Origin: Microcaldota archaeon
Lineage (GTDB): Archaea; Micrarchaeota; Micrarchaeia; Micrarchaeales; CABMGC01
Length of the DNA: 51,564 nucleotides
Direction of reading: 5' to 3'
Assembly (NCBI GenBank): GCA_028867435.1
Contig: JAGWGI010000006.1
Span: 1-51,564, forward strand
Position numbers and translations under genes: made by a program. The stretch's first letter is position 1. Each line of letters begins with the position of its first letter. The notes below the pieces were generated by a model. That model was not told where the DNA came from. It saw only the letters and a list, made by a program, of their open reading frames with translations, and did no database searches. Shown here piece after piece: positions 33,597 through 42,549 of the stretch.

Positions 33597-34988
33597 ATGC
33601 GAAAAGAGAGAAAAATTGATCTGAGACCGATGCTCAAACCACAGAGCGTGGCTGTGATAGGCGCCTCAAACAACCCTGACAAAGTCGGGCACATCATACT
33701 AAACAACTATCTGGAAGAGGGATATCAGGGTAGGCTCTATCCTATCAACCCCAACGATGAGATGGTCATGGGAATTCGAGCATACAAGAGCGTCCTTGGG
33801 ATCAGGGATAAGATTGATCTTGCGGTTATAGCTGTACCTGCAGCCATAGTGCCCATGGTTCTGGAGGAGTGCGGCAGGGCGAAAGTAAAGTCGGTGGTTG
33901 TGGTTAGCGGCGGATTTGCGGAGGTGGGAGAAACCAAGCTGCAGGACAAGATAGTGGCGATAGCTAACAAGTACAACATTTCTATGGTAGGACCAAACTG
34001 CCTGGGGGTCATGGACCCGAGATCCCGGGTAGACACGCTCTTTTTGCCGACATACAAGCTGACAAAGCCCAAAGTCGGAGGGGTTAGCTTCGTTGCCCAG
34101 AGCGGCGCAGTTGGCAGCACTGTGCTAGACCTGATAGCGGGGGAGGGATTTGGGCTCTCCAAGTTCATATCGTACGGCAACGCCGCGCAGGTAGATGAAG
34201 TGGACATACTAAAATACCTGATGAACGATGACGAGACAAAGGTCATCATAATGTACATCGAGGGAGTGAAGCGCGGCAGGGAGTTTTTGGAAGTGGCAAA
34301 GAAGGTAACCAGGGTAAAGCCGGTGGTGGTGATAAAGGGAGGCACAACTGATGCAGGAGTTGCGGCGGCGCGCTCCCACACCGCGGCTCTGGCAGGGAGC
34401 AATCAATCATACGAGGCAGTATTCAAGCAGTGCGGGTTCTCGATAGCAAAGGACCTTGATGAACTGCTCTATTTCGGGAAGGCTTTTGCTTCCGAGATGC
34501 TGCCTTTGGGGGACAGGGTGGTGATAATAACCAATGGCGGCGGCACAGGGGTGCTGACCACCGATGCGGTATACAACAGCGGCCTGAGAATGGCGGAACT
34601 AAGTGCAAGGAGTAGAGCGGAACTTAGCAGGTCGATGCCCTCCACTGTGAACGTGAGGAATCCTTTGGATCTGGTGGGAGATGCAGGCATAGAGAGATAT
34701 GACAAAGCGCTGTCGGTGCTCTCAGAGGACCCTGGAATCGACATGATAATCGTGATTGCACTCTTCCAGACGCCTGGAGCCGACGAGGGGCTTGCGCTCA
34801 GGCTTGCACAATACAAGAAGGCGATCAAAAAGCCGATGATAGTAATAAGCATTGGGGACAAGTACACCAGGGATAGGGTTGTGCTCATGGAGAATGAGGG
34901 ACTGCCGGTCTACGACTCCCCTTCAGCTGCGGCAAATTCGCTTGCTGAACTACTCAAATACTACAAGTACAAAAAGGGGATTGTCTAA
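33597..34988 (+). CDS. acdA: ADP-forming acyl-CoA synthetase, alpha subunit
   Basis: 463 residues from ATG 33597. CoA-binding domain (SVAVIGASNNPDKVG near residue 15, SGGFAEVG, GPNCLGV) and succinyl-CoA-ligase-like domain with the phospho-histidine in ARSHTAALAG near 255. Partner of the beta subunit. Together they give substrate-level phosphorylation in fermenting archaea. GGTGA with five bases before ATG 33597; GTG 33588 is an alternative. The alpha/beta genes are separate, beta first. Confidence 0.93.
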   Translation: MRKERKIDLRPMLKPQSVAVIGASNNPDKVGHIILNNYLEEGYQGRLYPINPNDEMVMGIRAYKSVLGIRDKIDLAVIAVPAAIVPMVLEECGRAKVKSVVVVSGGFAEVGETKLQDKIVAIANKYNISMVGPNCLGVMDPRSRVDTLFLPTYKLTKPKVGGVSFVAQSGAVGSTVLDLIAGEGFGLSKFISYGNAAQVDEVDILKYLMNDDETKVIIMYIEGVKRGREFLEVAKKVTRVKPVVVIKGGTTDAGVAAARSHTAALAGSNQSYEAVFKQCGFSIAKDLDELLYFGKAFASEMLPLGDRVVIITNGGGTGVLTTDAVYNSGLRMAELSARSRAELSRSMPSTVNVRNPLDLVGDAGIERYDKALSVLSEDPGIDMIIVIALFQTPGADEGLALRLAQYKKAIKKPMIVISIGDKYTRDRVVLMENEGLPVYDSPSAAANSLAELLKYYKYKKGIV

Positions 34989-34997
34989 CCCTGCCGC

Positions 34998-36209
34998 TCA
35001 GCGTACATCTTTGGAAAAGAGCTCTTCGATTATCCTGCCCACAAGCTTGTCCTTCTTTTCGTCGGAGCTGAGAGCCTCGAAAAGCTCGGAGGGATTCATC
35101 TTGAGGGAATAATTCGCCCCTTTGAGCTGCTCTAGAAATATGCTCAGCCCGTAGTCCTTTATCGATATGTTCTCGAATGCGCCACTTCTCAGCGCCTCCG
35201 CCTCGCTCATCGAAGCATGGTCTTCTATCTTGCTTTTGCTTACCTCAACGATGGCCAAATTCTCGTATTTCTTTAGGATGTCTGCTAGGTCAATGTCAAT
35301 CTGCTTGTATCCGACCGCCATCTCCCCCTCAAGCACCACCCTGATTATTGGCTTTTCGACGGAGCCTGAGAGGTGCCTTTCGATCGCAAGCCCTATTTCC
35401 TGATGTATCTTATGCGGATCCTTCTCAGAAACGTTAACCTTCTCGACATAAAATGCCCTGGAATTAATGGTTATGAAGCTGTAAGCCGAGGTTTTGGTAT
35501 CAAACAGGTAGAAACCTTTGGACTCTGTCTCACCTTCCTTGAGCTGGGTAAGGACAGTGCTGCCTGGGATGAGGAAGGGCTTCCCGAAGACTTTCTGCTC
35601 AACCCTACTGTGTATGTGGCCGTCAACATAGAGATCAAAGCCCTTGGGAAGCTCGTCGAACTTTATGAAGTCGTTGCTGAAAGGCAGAAGCTCGTATATC
35701 GACTGGTGGAACATGAAGACGTTGAATGCGCCATCAACAGGAACCGGGTTCATGGATTGGAGCGCCTCCCTCACCTTTTCTTCCGAAAGACCGCCCATGG
35801 CGAAGACCGCAACCCTCTCACCGTCCTTCTCTATCTCTACCGTCGAATCGCTTGCGTCAACAAGGAGTCCTGCCAGGCTTAGCAGTTCTACGGAATTGCC
35901 TGCATTGTGCGCCCTCCTCTCGTGGGTTCCGGGTATTGCTATTATCGGCAGGTCTGTGAAGAGCCTTTTGCTGCCTTTGTATGCAACAACCTTGGCCTTC
36001 CAATTCTTCTTGCCAAGGTTCCTGAAAAGATTGACCCCTTGTGCGAGTACCTCCAGCCTTGGGTTCCTTATATCAAAGACATCGCCAGGAATTATCATAA
36101 TGTCGCAGACTTCCGATGCCTTGTAGAGCGCCTCTTCGGCCTGCCTGTAGGAGTCTTCGGCAAACCTTTCGTAGCCGAGATGGAAGTCCGAGAGGATTGC
36201 GATTTTCAT
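34998..36209 (-). CDS. mre11: Mre11 nuclease
   Basis: 403 residues. Double-strand break nuclease working with Rad50. Phosphodiesterase motifs: DFHLGY (I), GDVFD (II), GTHERR (III), FHQS (IV) and GHIHSR (V). Motif III reads GTH where the family normally has GNH. C-terminal half (about 250-400) is the cap and DNA-binding region. Rad50, HerA and NurA are not near; the neighbours are prefoldin and the acyl-CoA synthetase. The end overlaps nothing. Confidence 0.9.
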   Translation of the reverse strand: MKIAILSDFHLGYERFAEDSYRQAEEALYKASEVCDIMIIPGDVFDIRNPRLEVLAQGVNLFRNLGKKNWKAKVVAYKGSKRLFTDLPIIAIPGTHERRAHNAGNSVELLSLAGLLVDASDSTVEIEKDGERVAVFAMGGLSEEKVREALQSMNPVPVDGAFNVFMFHQSIYELLPFSNDFIKFDELPKGFDLYVDGHIHSRVEQKVFGKPFLIPGSTVLTQLKEGETESKGFYLFDTKTSAYSFITINSRAFYVEKVNVSEKDPHKIHQEIGLAIERHLSGSVEKPIIRVVLEGEMAVGYKQIDIDLADILKKYENLAIVEVSKSKIEDHASMSEAEALRSGAFENISIKDYGLSIFLEQLKGANYSLKMNPSELFEALSSDEKKDKLVGRIIEELFSKDVR

Positions 36210-36233
36210 TAGCCTAGCCCCTTTGGAACAAAG

Positions 36234-36599
36234 TTATTGCTGCATGGAGTTTGAGATCTGCGTTATCTTCTCCCTGAGCGACTTCTCGCGCGACTTTAGT
36301 TCATTGAGCTGCTTGTTAACTGACTGTAGCCTGACCTCGTTGGTCTCCGACTTCTCGGAAATGTTCTTGAGGGCAGTATCCCTGCTTGTTTCTATTATCA
36401 CCCCCCCGATGGTAACGTAGACCTTCCCTGTGGAATTCCCAACCTCCTCCTTTGCTGTCTGCAGCTCGTTTTTCTGAACCTGGAGCTGCTCACCCTGCAA
36501 TCCGAATGACCTTATCTGCTCCTGTACCATCTGGTAATCCCTGAGCATTTTTTCCACCTCTTGTGGGGATGGAGAAGATGCGGCTGCTTTGTTGTCCAT
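36234..36599 (-). CDS. pfdB: Prefoldin beta subunit
   Basis: 121 residues. Hexameric co-chaperone that hands unfolded proteins to the thermosome. Coiled-coil helices at 13-50 and 80-118 flank the beta hairpin GKVYVTIGGVIIE (58-70), the beta-type architecture. Starts with a short Ala/Ser/Pro-rich tail. In many archaea it lies with L37Ae and Rpo12 in the exosome superoperon; here it is 17 kb away. Confidence 0.9.
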   Translation of the reverse strand: MDNKAAASSPSPQEVEKMLRDYQMVQEQIRSFGLQGEQLQVQKNELQTAKEEVGNSTGKVYVTIGGVIIETSRDTALKNISEKSETNEVRLQSVNKQLNELKSREKSLREKITQISNSMQQ

Positions 36600-36652
36600 T
36601 TAATCACTTAGTTAAAGCATGTAAAAACTATATCAGTATCTGGTTCGAACGC

Positions 36653-37036
36653 TCAGGGAGCTGGGGCTATCTTGGGGGCTTCTATGCATTCCAGTTCCTT
36701 GGAGTATTCCTTTCTTTCTGCTATGGCACCGTCCTTGTCGTACACATATAGCGTTACCTTAACCTTGTAGGTGCTTGGATAGACTTCGCTTCCTGCGAAG
36801 ATTTTTACCCTCTTCTCCTTTGCGGAGTCCTTCTGGAGTATGCCTATTAAACCCTTGCCTGTGGGGAGGGACTTGTCTGGGGCTAAGGAGAGGGGTGCAG
36901 GCACTTCGTATACTGCCTCGACCCAGTACGGGTCTTGCTCTGCGATGGCTATCTTCAGGTTAAGCTCAATCTCGTTGTAGGTGAATGCCCTGATTTTCTC
37001 AGCGCTTGAGACCATCTGGACGGTTATCTCCGGCAT
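36653..37036 (-). CDS. Hypothetical beta-rich protein
   Basis: 127 residues from ATG 37036. Not recognised. Alternating hydrophobic pattern, such as FTYNEIELNLKIAI and STYKVKVTLYVYDKDG, predicts an Ig-like beta sandwich; no membrane helix or signal peptide, one cysteine. The TTTTAAT box at 37059-37065 predicts transcription at about 37036, exactly at this ATG, so it is a leaderless mRNA. The ATG at 37051 would lie before the start of transcription. Confidence 0.65.
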   Translation of the reverse strand: MPEITVQMVSSAEKIRAFTYNEIELNLKIAIAEQDPYWVEAVYEVPAPLSLAPDKSLPTGKGLIGILQKDSAKEKRVKIFAGSEVYPSTYKVKVTLYVYDKDGAIAERKEYSKELECIEAPKIAPAP

Positions 37037-37058
37037 GGCAATATTATCCATCCTACGT

Positions 37059-37065
37059 ATTAAAA
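37059..37065 (-). promoter_or_regulatory. TATA box of the hypothetical gene at 36653-37036
   Basis: Minus-strand TTTTAAT centred near 37062; 26 bases on is 37036, the A of an in-frame ATG. This is one of the cleanest leaderless promoters in the window. Confidence 0.5.
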
Positions 37066-37143
37066 GGTATCATCGCAGCGGGAATTGGGATTTGTAGAGA
37101 CTATTTTTAATATGTTCGGTCGTAATTACCGTTAAGTGAGTTT

Positions 37144-37893
37144 GTGAATCATGCGGGTTTTAGCCGTTCATCCCAGGTGACTAGGGACAGGGGGGAATTC
37201 GGTGCCACTTCGCTGCATAATGAAATGTACGTAATAAGGAGGGTGCGGGAAGGGCTTGACAAGGCAGGTATAGAATATTCTCTTGTCGGAGGATCGAGTA
37301 TAGGCTCGGTGTTCATCGTGCCGAAGCAGTACGAAAAGAGAAGGATCAAGAGCAGGCAGATAAAAATCAGTGCGCTTGAGGGGCAGAGTGGGGAGATAGA
37401 CAGGGTCATGACAACGTCCAAATGGAAATCCGTGGGCACCAGCAAGGCTGTGATTTACAGGACGCCAGAGGAACTCGCTCAGGGCAGGAAGGTAGTCCAT
37501 GACGTCATGCTCTACGCAAAGGACTATGATGGCAGGTATCATGTATCGATCGCCCTGGCTAAGGACAAGGAACAGATAATGAGTTATGCCTCCACGGTTG
37601 AGCACAAGCTTTTCAGGGGCAAGGAACGGGACATCAAGGACCTCGCCAATGTATTCGCGATTTATGACATGCACAAACTGCTCAACCCGCAGGAGAGGGT
37701 CAACCAAATGGAGCCTGTGCAGCAGAAGATTGCAAGTGCCTTTGAACAAAATTCAGGACGCCTGCTGGAAGAGCTGCGCATCCTGAAGAGAAAATACCCA
37801 AGGCACAAGGAGACGATAGAGAAGAACGTGGAGCATTTGCAGGGTTTCGTAGAGTCCATAGCCAAAATAAGAAAACGGGCAGGAACGGAGTAG
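37144..37893 (+). CDS. Possible nucleotidyltransferase-fold protein
   Basis: 249 residues from GTG 37144. YSLVGGSSIGSVFI (residues 45-58) looks like the GG(S/T) loop of the nucleotidyltransferase fold, but the following catalytic DxD is not clear (EIDRVM at about 85-90 is the nearest). Later, RGKERDIKDLANVFAIYDM resembles the helical part of AbiEii-like enzymes (R.KDL pattern). The last 50 residues are charged and helical. Function unknown, and the fold call is tentative. A TATA-like TTTTTAAT around 37103-37110 predicts transcription just before the start. Confidence 0.55.
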   Translation: MNHAGFSRSSQVTRDRGEFGATSLHNEMYVIRRVREGLDKAGIEYSLVGGSSIGSVFIVPKQYEKRRIKSRQIKISALEGQSGEIDRVMTTSKWKSVGTSKAVIYRTPEELAQGRKVVHDVMLYAKDYDGRYHVSIALAKDKEQIMSYASTVEHKLFRGKERDIKDLANVFAIYDMHKLLNPQERVNQMEPVQQKIASAFEQNSGRLLEELRILKRKYPRHKETIEKNVEHLQGFVESIAKIRKRAGTE

Positions 37894-37948
37894 ACTGAGT
37901 GCATTTAAATAATTTATTTGCGATAGTATAACTCGCAGTAGTGAGCCA

Positions 37949-38413
37949 ATGGAACTTAACGAAGCGGCACTGATAGAAACTGAGATAACTCTGAGGAACT
38001 TACGACTTACCGCAGAGGTTCTCGAAACCAGGAGATCTATTGCAAGATGGCTAGCGCTCTCCCTTGGAGTGATAAACCCTGGTGAATCCAGGCTAAGCGC
38101 GGTTGCGGTGCTAGACGCGCTCATAAATTTCCAGTTTGTCAAGAACCTTGATCCGAGTTATTCTGATTTGGAGAAATACATAGGCGAGAACTGGGAGCAG
38201 ATGAATGAGAAGACCCTGCGCTACCACCTGCTCAAGCTCAAGAACATGGGGCTAGTGGAGAACAGCAGGGGGAAATTCTACTTCAAGCCACCGAGCATTG
38301 GAGATAGGTTTGATGCCACTACATGGGCCAACAAGCTCTTTGAGCAGGAGCACATGCAGATTTCCAACAAGGTAGGGGAGGTAATCAAGGAGCTCAAGAA
38401 AAAACAGCAGTGA
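37949..38413 (+). CDS. Winged-helix transcriptional regulator
   Basis: 154 residues. Central winged helix with NEKTLRYHLLKLKNMGLVEN as turn and recognition helix and SRGKFYFKP as wing (residues 88-114). A long N-terminal helix pair (about 1-45) and a charged C-terminal helix (130-154) suggest a dimer. GTGAGCC lies just before the ATG, and GCATTTAAATAATTTA at about 37901-37916 is the probable promoter. It sits directly upstream of the surface glycoprotein gene (four bases), which may be its target. Confidence 0.75.
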   Translation: MELNEAALIETEITLRNLRLTAEVLETRRSIARWLALSLGVINPGESRLSAVAVLDALINFQFVKNLDPSYSDLEKYIGENWEQMNEKTLRYHLLKLKNMGLVENSRGKFYFKPPSIGDRFDATTWANKLFEQEHMQISNKVGEVIKELKKKQQ

Positions 38414-38417
38414 TGAA

Positions 38418-40043
38418 ATGAATAGAGAATGGATATTTTGGATAGCACTGGTTGCTGTAATAATCGTAGCTTCGCTTTACCTGAGGGAATTCAGTAACCA
38501 GGAGCTGTCGCTCTCGGTACAGATAAATTCAAGTGCCATGAATTCACAGATATATCCGTACCAGAAGCTTGCGGTGCCGATAACGGTCCAGAATACTGGA
38601 GGAACGCCGATAAAGAGCGTTACTTTGGAGGTTTTGATAAACGGCTCGGCGACTACCTCATACGATGTTACCATACCGCCAGGGAAGTCGACTACGATTT
38701 CGTATAATTTCACTCCGGCAAGCTCCGGAAAGTATAACGTCTCGGTAATTGCAGACCCGGGAAAGCTGTACGATGTTTCTAGCAGGCAGAACGCTCAGAG
38801 CGCAATGCTAGTACGCGTCCTTGGGGCTGAGCCTGCGGCTTCCTATTCTCTGCTTCCAGAAGGCAACACCACTTCATATAGGGATGCAACGCTGAGCGCC
38901 TCGGGACTAATACTCTCCAACTTCCTTTCCAGAAATTACGTCATATCGGACCTGTCCCCGGTCAGCCAAAATGACAGTGTTGTTTACTCGCTTCTCAACA
39001 TCTCGGAGCAGTATGTCAAGAATATGTCAGCGTCATATGCGAAATACGCGAATGGAAGCTCGGCGTATTCCGTTTGGATCAGGGGGTACCTGCTGCCGAG
39101 CATAGTGGGCTACGCAGTTGAAGGACGGGGGTATGCTGCGGTTAATTACACTTACGGAGGCAAGACTGTAATGTTTTCAAACTTGGGCAATCACACCACC
39201 ATATGCAGCTGGTATGAGGGGGGGTGGATAAAGACGGTCCAGTACACCTCCGCTGGCCCGAACTGCAGGGGTATAGCCAACGGGACTGTGAAAACTATGG
39301 GGCCTTTAGCTGCTGGAGTGAACAGCACGATTTACAACAAAACGTATGTGCAGAACTCAACTCAGATCGGTAGCTTTAATTATTTTGCCGGGAGTAGAAA
39401 CTCCTTTGCAAAGATGCTGCTGCTCAACGGCTCCGTGTCCTTGATTCCGATCATATCCCAAAATACCGTGGCCTCGGGATGCCTTGGTGTGGTAACGTCA
39501 ACCCAAAATAACACATTTTGCACCATTTATACGCCCCCTGCCTACGGCTATGAGCTGTTGAAGACAACTGCACTCATAGGAGGCTATAATGCCAGCGTGT
39601 TCTCCTTGGTAAACGATTCGCCAAATAACATTGGCCTTGCCGCTTCAGAGGCTGTAGGGCTAATAAATGGCATGGGATTGCGTGGCCCCTCCTTCAACTT
39701 CACTTCTCCCAACCTTGTGAAGTGCAGTTTCAACGATTCTTTCAGGTGCTCGAACTTGACTGCGAAAGGAAACAAGATAGGCTTTAACCTGACCAACGAT
39801 CTTGGCGTACCTGTGCGCATAAATGCCATTGCGTGCTACCTCTCAATACCGTTTGCAATCTTTCGCATAGATGTGCAGGTACCTGCTGGCGGGAGTGCCC
39901 GTCTTAGCACCGTGTGCTACCAAGCCGGGGTTCCGGTGAACGGGCTCTTACTTGATCCAGAGCTAAATCTCTACATGAACTACACGTATGGAAATTCGAA
40001 CAGGCTAATTCACGGCAACGCTACGGTGAATCTGCTCACATAG
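38418..40043 (+). CDS. Large secreted surface glycoprotein with CARDB-like domain
   Basis: 541 residues. A hydrophobic anchor at 5-24 (WIFWIALVAVIIVASLYL) starts the protein, then a CARDB-type beta domain (YPYQKLAVPITVQNTGGTPI ... YNVSVIADPGKLYDV, about 45-120), then 400 residues without a recognisable family but rich in Asn, Ser, Thr, Tyr. More than 20 N-X-S/T sequons are visible, making it a clear AglB target. No C-terminal anchor is obvious. Likely a cell-surface or S-layer-like protein. Cotranscribed with the regulator upstream. Confidence 0.75.
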   Translation: MNREWIFWIALVAVIIVASLYLREFSNQELSLSVQINSSAMNSQIYPYQKLAVPITVQNTGGTPIKSVTLEVLINGSATTSYDVTIPPGKSTTISYNFTPASSGKYNVSVIADPGKLYDVSSRQNAQSAMLVRVLGAEPAASYSLLPEGNTTSYRDATLSASGLILSNFLSRNYVISDLSPVSQNDSVVYSLLNISEQYVKNMSASYAKYANGSSAYSVWIRGYLLPSIVGYAVEGRGYAAVNYTYGGKTVMFSNLGNHTTICSWYEGGWIKTVQYTSAGPNCRGIANGTVKTMGPLAAGVNSTIYNKTYVQNSTQIGSFNYFAGSRNSFAKMLLLNGSVSLIPIISQNTVASGCLGVVTSTQNNTFCTIYTPPAYGYELLKTTALIGGYNASVFSLVNDSPNNIGLAASEAVGLINGMGLRGPSFNFTSPNLVKCSFNDSFRCSNLTAKGNKIGFNLTNDLGVPVRINAIACYLSIPFAIFRIDVQVPAGGSARLSTVCYQAGVPVNGLLLDPELNLYMNYTYGNSNRLIHGNATVNLLT

Positions 40044-40118
40044 TGGTTATTTTGAGCGGTGCGTACTCGATTTTCTGGGGGATTTCAACGGTTTTCGTTC
40101 TTTACTTCGCACGTCATC

Positions 40119-42542
40119 CTATCCCTCCTTGCTCTCCTGCGCTTCCAATTCTAGGACCCTGGCGTCAACAACTTTGGTTCCTGGCTCGACCTTCATCAGT
40201 CTCACGCCTGACGCAGACCTTCCGGTTACCCTGATCGAGTCTGCCTCGAACTTTATCGTTACCCCCTTTGAACTGATTAGCAGAACTTTTGTTTTCTCGT
40301 GGGCGAAGAGCGACCTTGCCACGTCGCCGGTCTTCTCAGATATCTTTATGTTTATCACACCGCTTCCACTTCGGTTCTGATCGCGGTACTTTGATATCTC
40401 TGTAAGCTTCCCGTAGCCCTTTTCGGTTACAGTGAGCAGGTACCCGTTTTCCTCTGCGGGGATGATGTCCTTTGCAATGTCACCCGCGCTGAGCTTAATC
40501 CCTCTTACGCCCATTGCCGTTCTGCCGAGGAACCTGACGCCGGAGTCGTCGAACTTTATCGACTTGCCCTTCTTAGTGGTTATCATGAGGTACTTCTGGA
40601 TAGTGTATACCTGAGCATCAGCTATCGAGTCGGTCTGGTTCAGGCTGATCGCTCGCACTCCAGAAACCCTAGGATGGGCGAAGAACTTAGCATACGTCTT
40701 CTTTATCAGTCCTCGTGATGTAAGGAAAACCAGCTTGGAGTTTTCAAAGTCCTTTATGCTAAATATGGTTACGATCTTCTCGGCCTTTAGGTTAAGGAGG
40801 TTCACTATCGCCTTGCCTTCGGCATACCTACTTGCCTCTGGAACCCTGTACGCTTTTAGCCAGTATGCCCTGCCCTTGTCAGAAATGCACACAAGATAGT
40901 CCTTGGTCCTGCAGGAGATTATCTGCTTTACAAAGTCTCCTTCCTTGAGGTTGATTGCAATTACTCCCCTACCACCTCTTGCCTGCTCCTTGTATGTTGC
41001 AAGACTCATCCTCTTTATGTAGCCGGAGTTTGTAAATATCACAGAGATGTTCTCCTCGGATATCAGGTCTTCGTCTGTGACTTCGGAAGTGCCGTCGTGC
41101 TGCAGCAGTTGCGTCCTCCTCGGCCTTCCATACTCCTCCTTTATGGATGCGGTTTCTTCCCTTATTATCCTATCGATTTTTACCGGGTCGGCAAGCACAT
41201 CGGTGTAATATTTCACCTTGGTTTCAAGCTCCATTTTCTCCTCCGAAAGCGAGGCGTGCTCGAGGTTTGTGAGCTTGCTGAGCTTCATGTCAAGGATAGC
41301 GTTTGACTGCTTTTCGGTAAGCGAGTACTTTTGCATCAGCCTTGCACGCGCAGCTCCGAGTTCCTTGCTCTCCTTTATCTCCTTAACTATCGTGTCTATG
41401 TTGTCTATTGCAATGAGCAGCCCCTCGACTATGTGCATCCGGTCCCTTGCGAGGTTGAGCTCGAACGTGCTTCTCTTCCTTATCATTTCGCGCCTATGGC
41501 CCAGGAATGCGTGGAGAAGATCCAGGATGTTGAAGTTCTTGAGCTTCTTATCTAGAATTGCAAGGCTTATTATAGGGAACGTGGATTCGAGCTGCGTATG
41601 TCTGTAGAGTGAATTGAGTACCACCTCGCCTTGGACGTCCTCCCTGAGCTCTATGACAACCCTTATTCCTTCCCTGTCGCTTTCGTCTCGGATATCGGTT
41701 ATGCCTATTATCCTCTTTTCCTTGACCAGAGTGGCTATGTTCTGTATTAGCGCGGACTTGTTGACGTTGTAAGGCAGTTCGGTTAGTACGATCTTGCTAT
41801 GCTTTGAATCGACTTCGGCCTTTGCCTTTATCGTAACCTGGCCCTTGCCGTACCTGTATCCGTTGTATGTGCTTTCCGACATCAGAGCGATTCCTCCGGT
41901 CGGGAAATCCGGCCCTTTGATAATTCCAAGAAGGTCTTGCGTTGTGGCTTCTCTGTGAACCAACACATAGTCTATGGCGTCGCACACCTCGATCAGGTTG
42001 TGCGGTGGGATGCTTGTTGCCACGCCTACGGCTATGCCGTATGTCCCATTTAGGAGCAGGTTAGGCAGCTTCGCAGGCAGGACGTCGGGCTCTTTTTCGG
42101 TGTTGTCGAAATTGGGGATCATCTGTATCGTCTCCTTGTCTAGGTCCGTGAGCATCTCCTCTGCAAGCTTTGTAAGCCTGACCTCGGTGTACCTCATTGC
42201 CGCAGGCGGATCTCCGTCAACCGAACCGAAGTTTCCCTGGCCTTCCACGAAGGTATGGTTCATTGAAAAGTCCTGAGCCATCCTGACCAGAGATTCATAT
42301 ACAGCGGCGTCGCCATGGGGGTGGAACTTGCCTATTACCTCTCCAACTATCCTTGCACTCTTCTTCGTAGGCTGACCGTGGACATTGTTGATGTTGTACA
42401 TTGCGTACAATATCCTTCGTTGCACTGGCTTGAGCCCGTCCCTAACATCCGGTATGGCCCTGCCTATGATGACGCTCATCGCGTAGTCAATGTAGCTTGA
42501 TTGCAATTCTTCTTCCAATGGGGCGTTGTTTATTTTCGTCAT
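40119..42542 (-). CDS. gyrA: DNA gyrase subunit A
   Basis: 807 residues. Breakage-reunion subunit of the negative-supercoiling topoisomerase. Catalytic tyrosine is in AAMRYTE near residue 119. [20 protein letters not shown] and [19 protein letters not shown] are textbook gyrA. The GyrA box in the C-terminal pinwheel reads QARGGRG (usual QRRGGKG), which still supports gyrase over topoisomerase IV. Six pinwheel blades (about 500-790). Eight bases after gyrB. Archaeal gyrase is of bacterial origin by established knowledge. Confidence 0.96.
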   Translation of the reverse strand: MTKINNAPLEEELQSSYIDYAMSVIIGRAIPDVRDGLKPVQRRILYAMYNINNVHGQPTKKSARIVGEVIGKFHPHGDAAVYESLVRMAQDFSMNHTFVEGQGNFGSVDGDPPAAMRYTEVRLTKLAEEMLTDLDKETIQMIPNFDNTEKEPDVLPAKLPNLLLNGTYGIAVGVATSIPPHNLIEVCDAIDYVLVHREATTQDLLGIIKGPDFPTGGIALMSESTYNGYRYGKGQVTIKAKAEVDSKHSKIVLTELPYNVNKSALIQNIATLVKEKRIIGITDIRDESDREGIRVVIELREDVQGEVVLNSLYRHTQLESTFPIISLAILDKKLKNFNILDLLHAFLGHRREMIRKRSTFELNLARDRMHIVEGLLIAIDNIDTIVKEIKESKELGAARARLMQKYSLTEKQSNAILDMKLSKLTNLEHASLSEEKMELETKVKYYTDVLADPVKIDRIIREETASIKEEYGRPRRTQLLQHDGTSEVTDEDLISEENISVIFTNSGYIKRMSLATYKEQARGGRGVIAINLKEGDFVKQIISCRTKDYLVCISDKGRAYWLKAYRVPEASRYAEGKAIVNLLNLKAEKIVTIFSIKDFENSKLVFLTSRGLIKKTYAKFFAHPRVSGVRAISLNQTDSIADAQVYTIQKYLMITTKKGKSIKFDDSGVRFLGRTAMGVRGIKLSAGDIAKDIIPAEENGYLLTVTEKGYGKLTEISKYRDQNRSGSGVINIKISEKTGDVARSLFAHEKTKVLLISSKGVTIKFEADSIRVTGRSASGVRLMKVEPGTKVVDARVLELEAQESKEG

Positions 42543-42549
42543 GGTCTCA

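Noticed and set aside
38418-40043. Surface glycoprotein as a true S-layer protein
   Set aside because: The anchor, beta domain and sequons fit a surface protein, but no S-layer domain is recognised, so only a general call is given.
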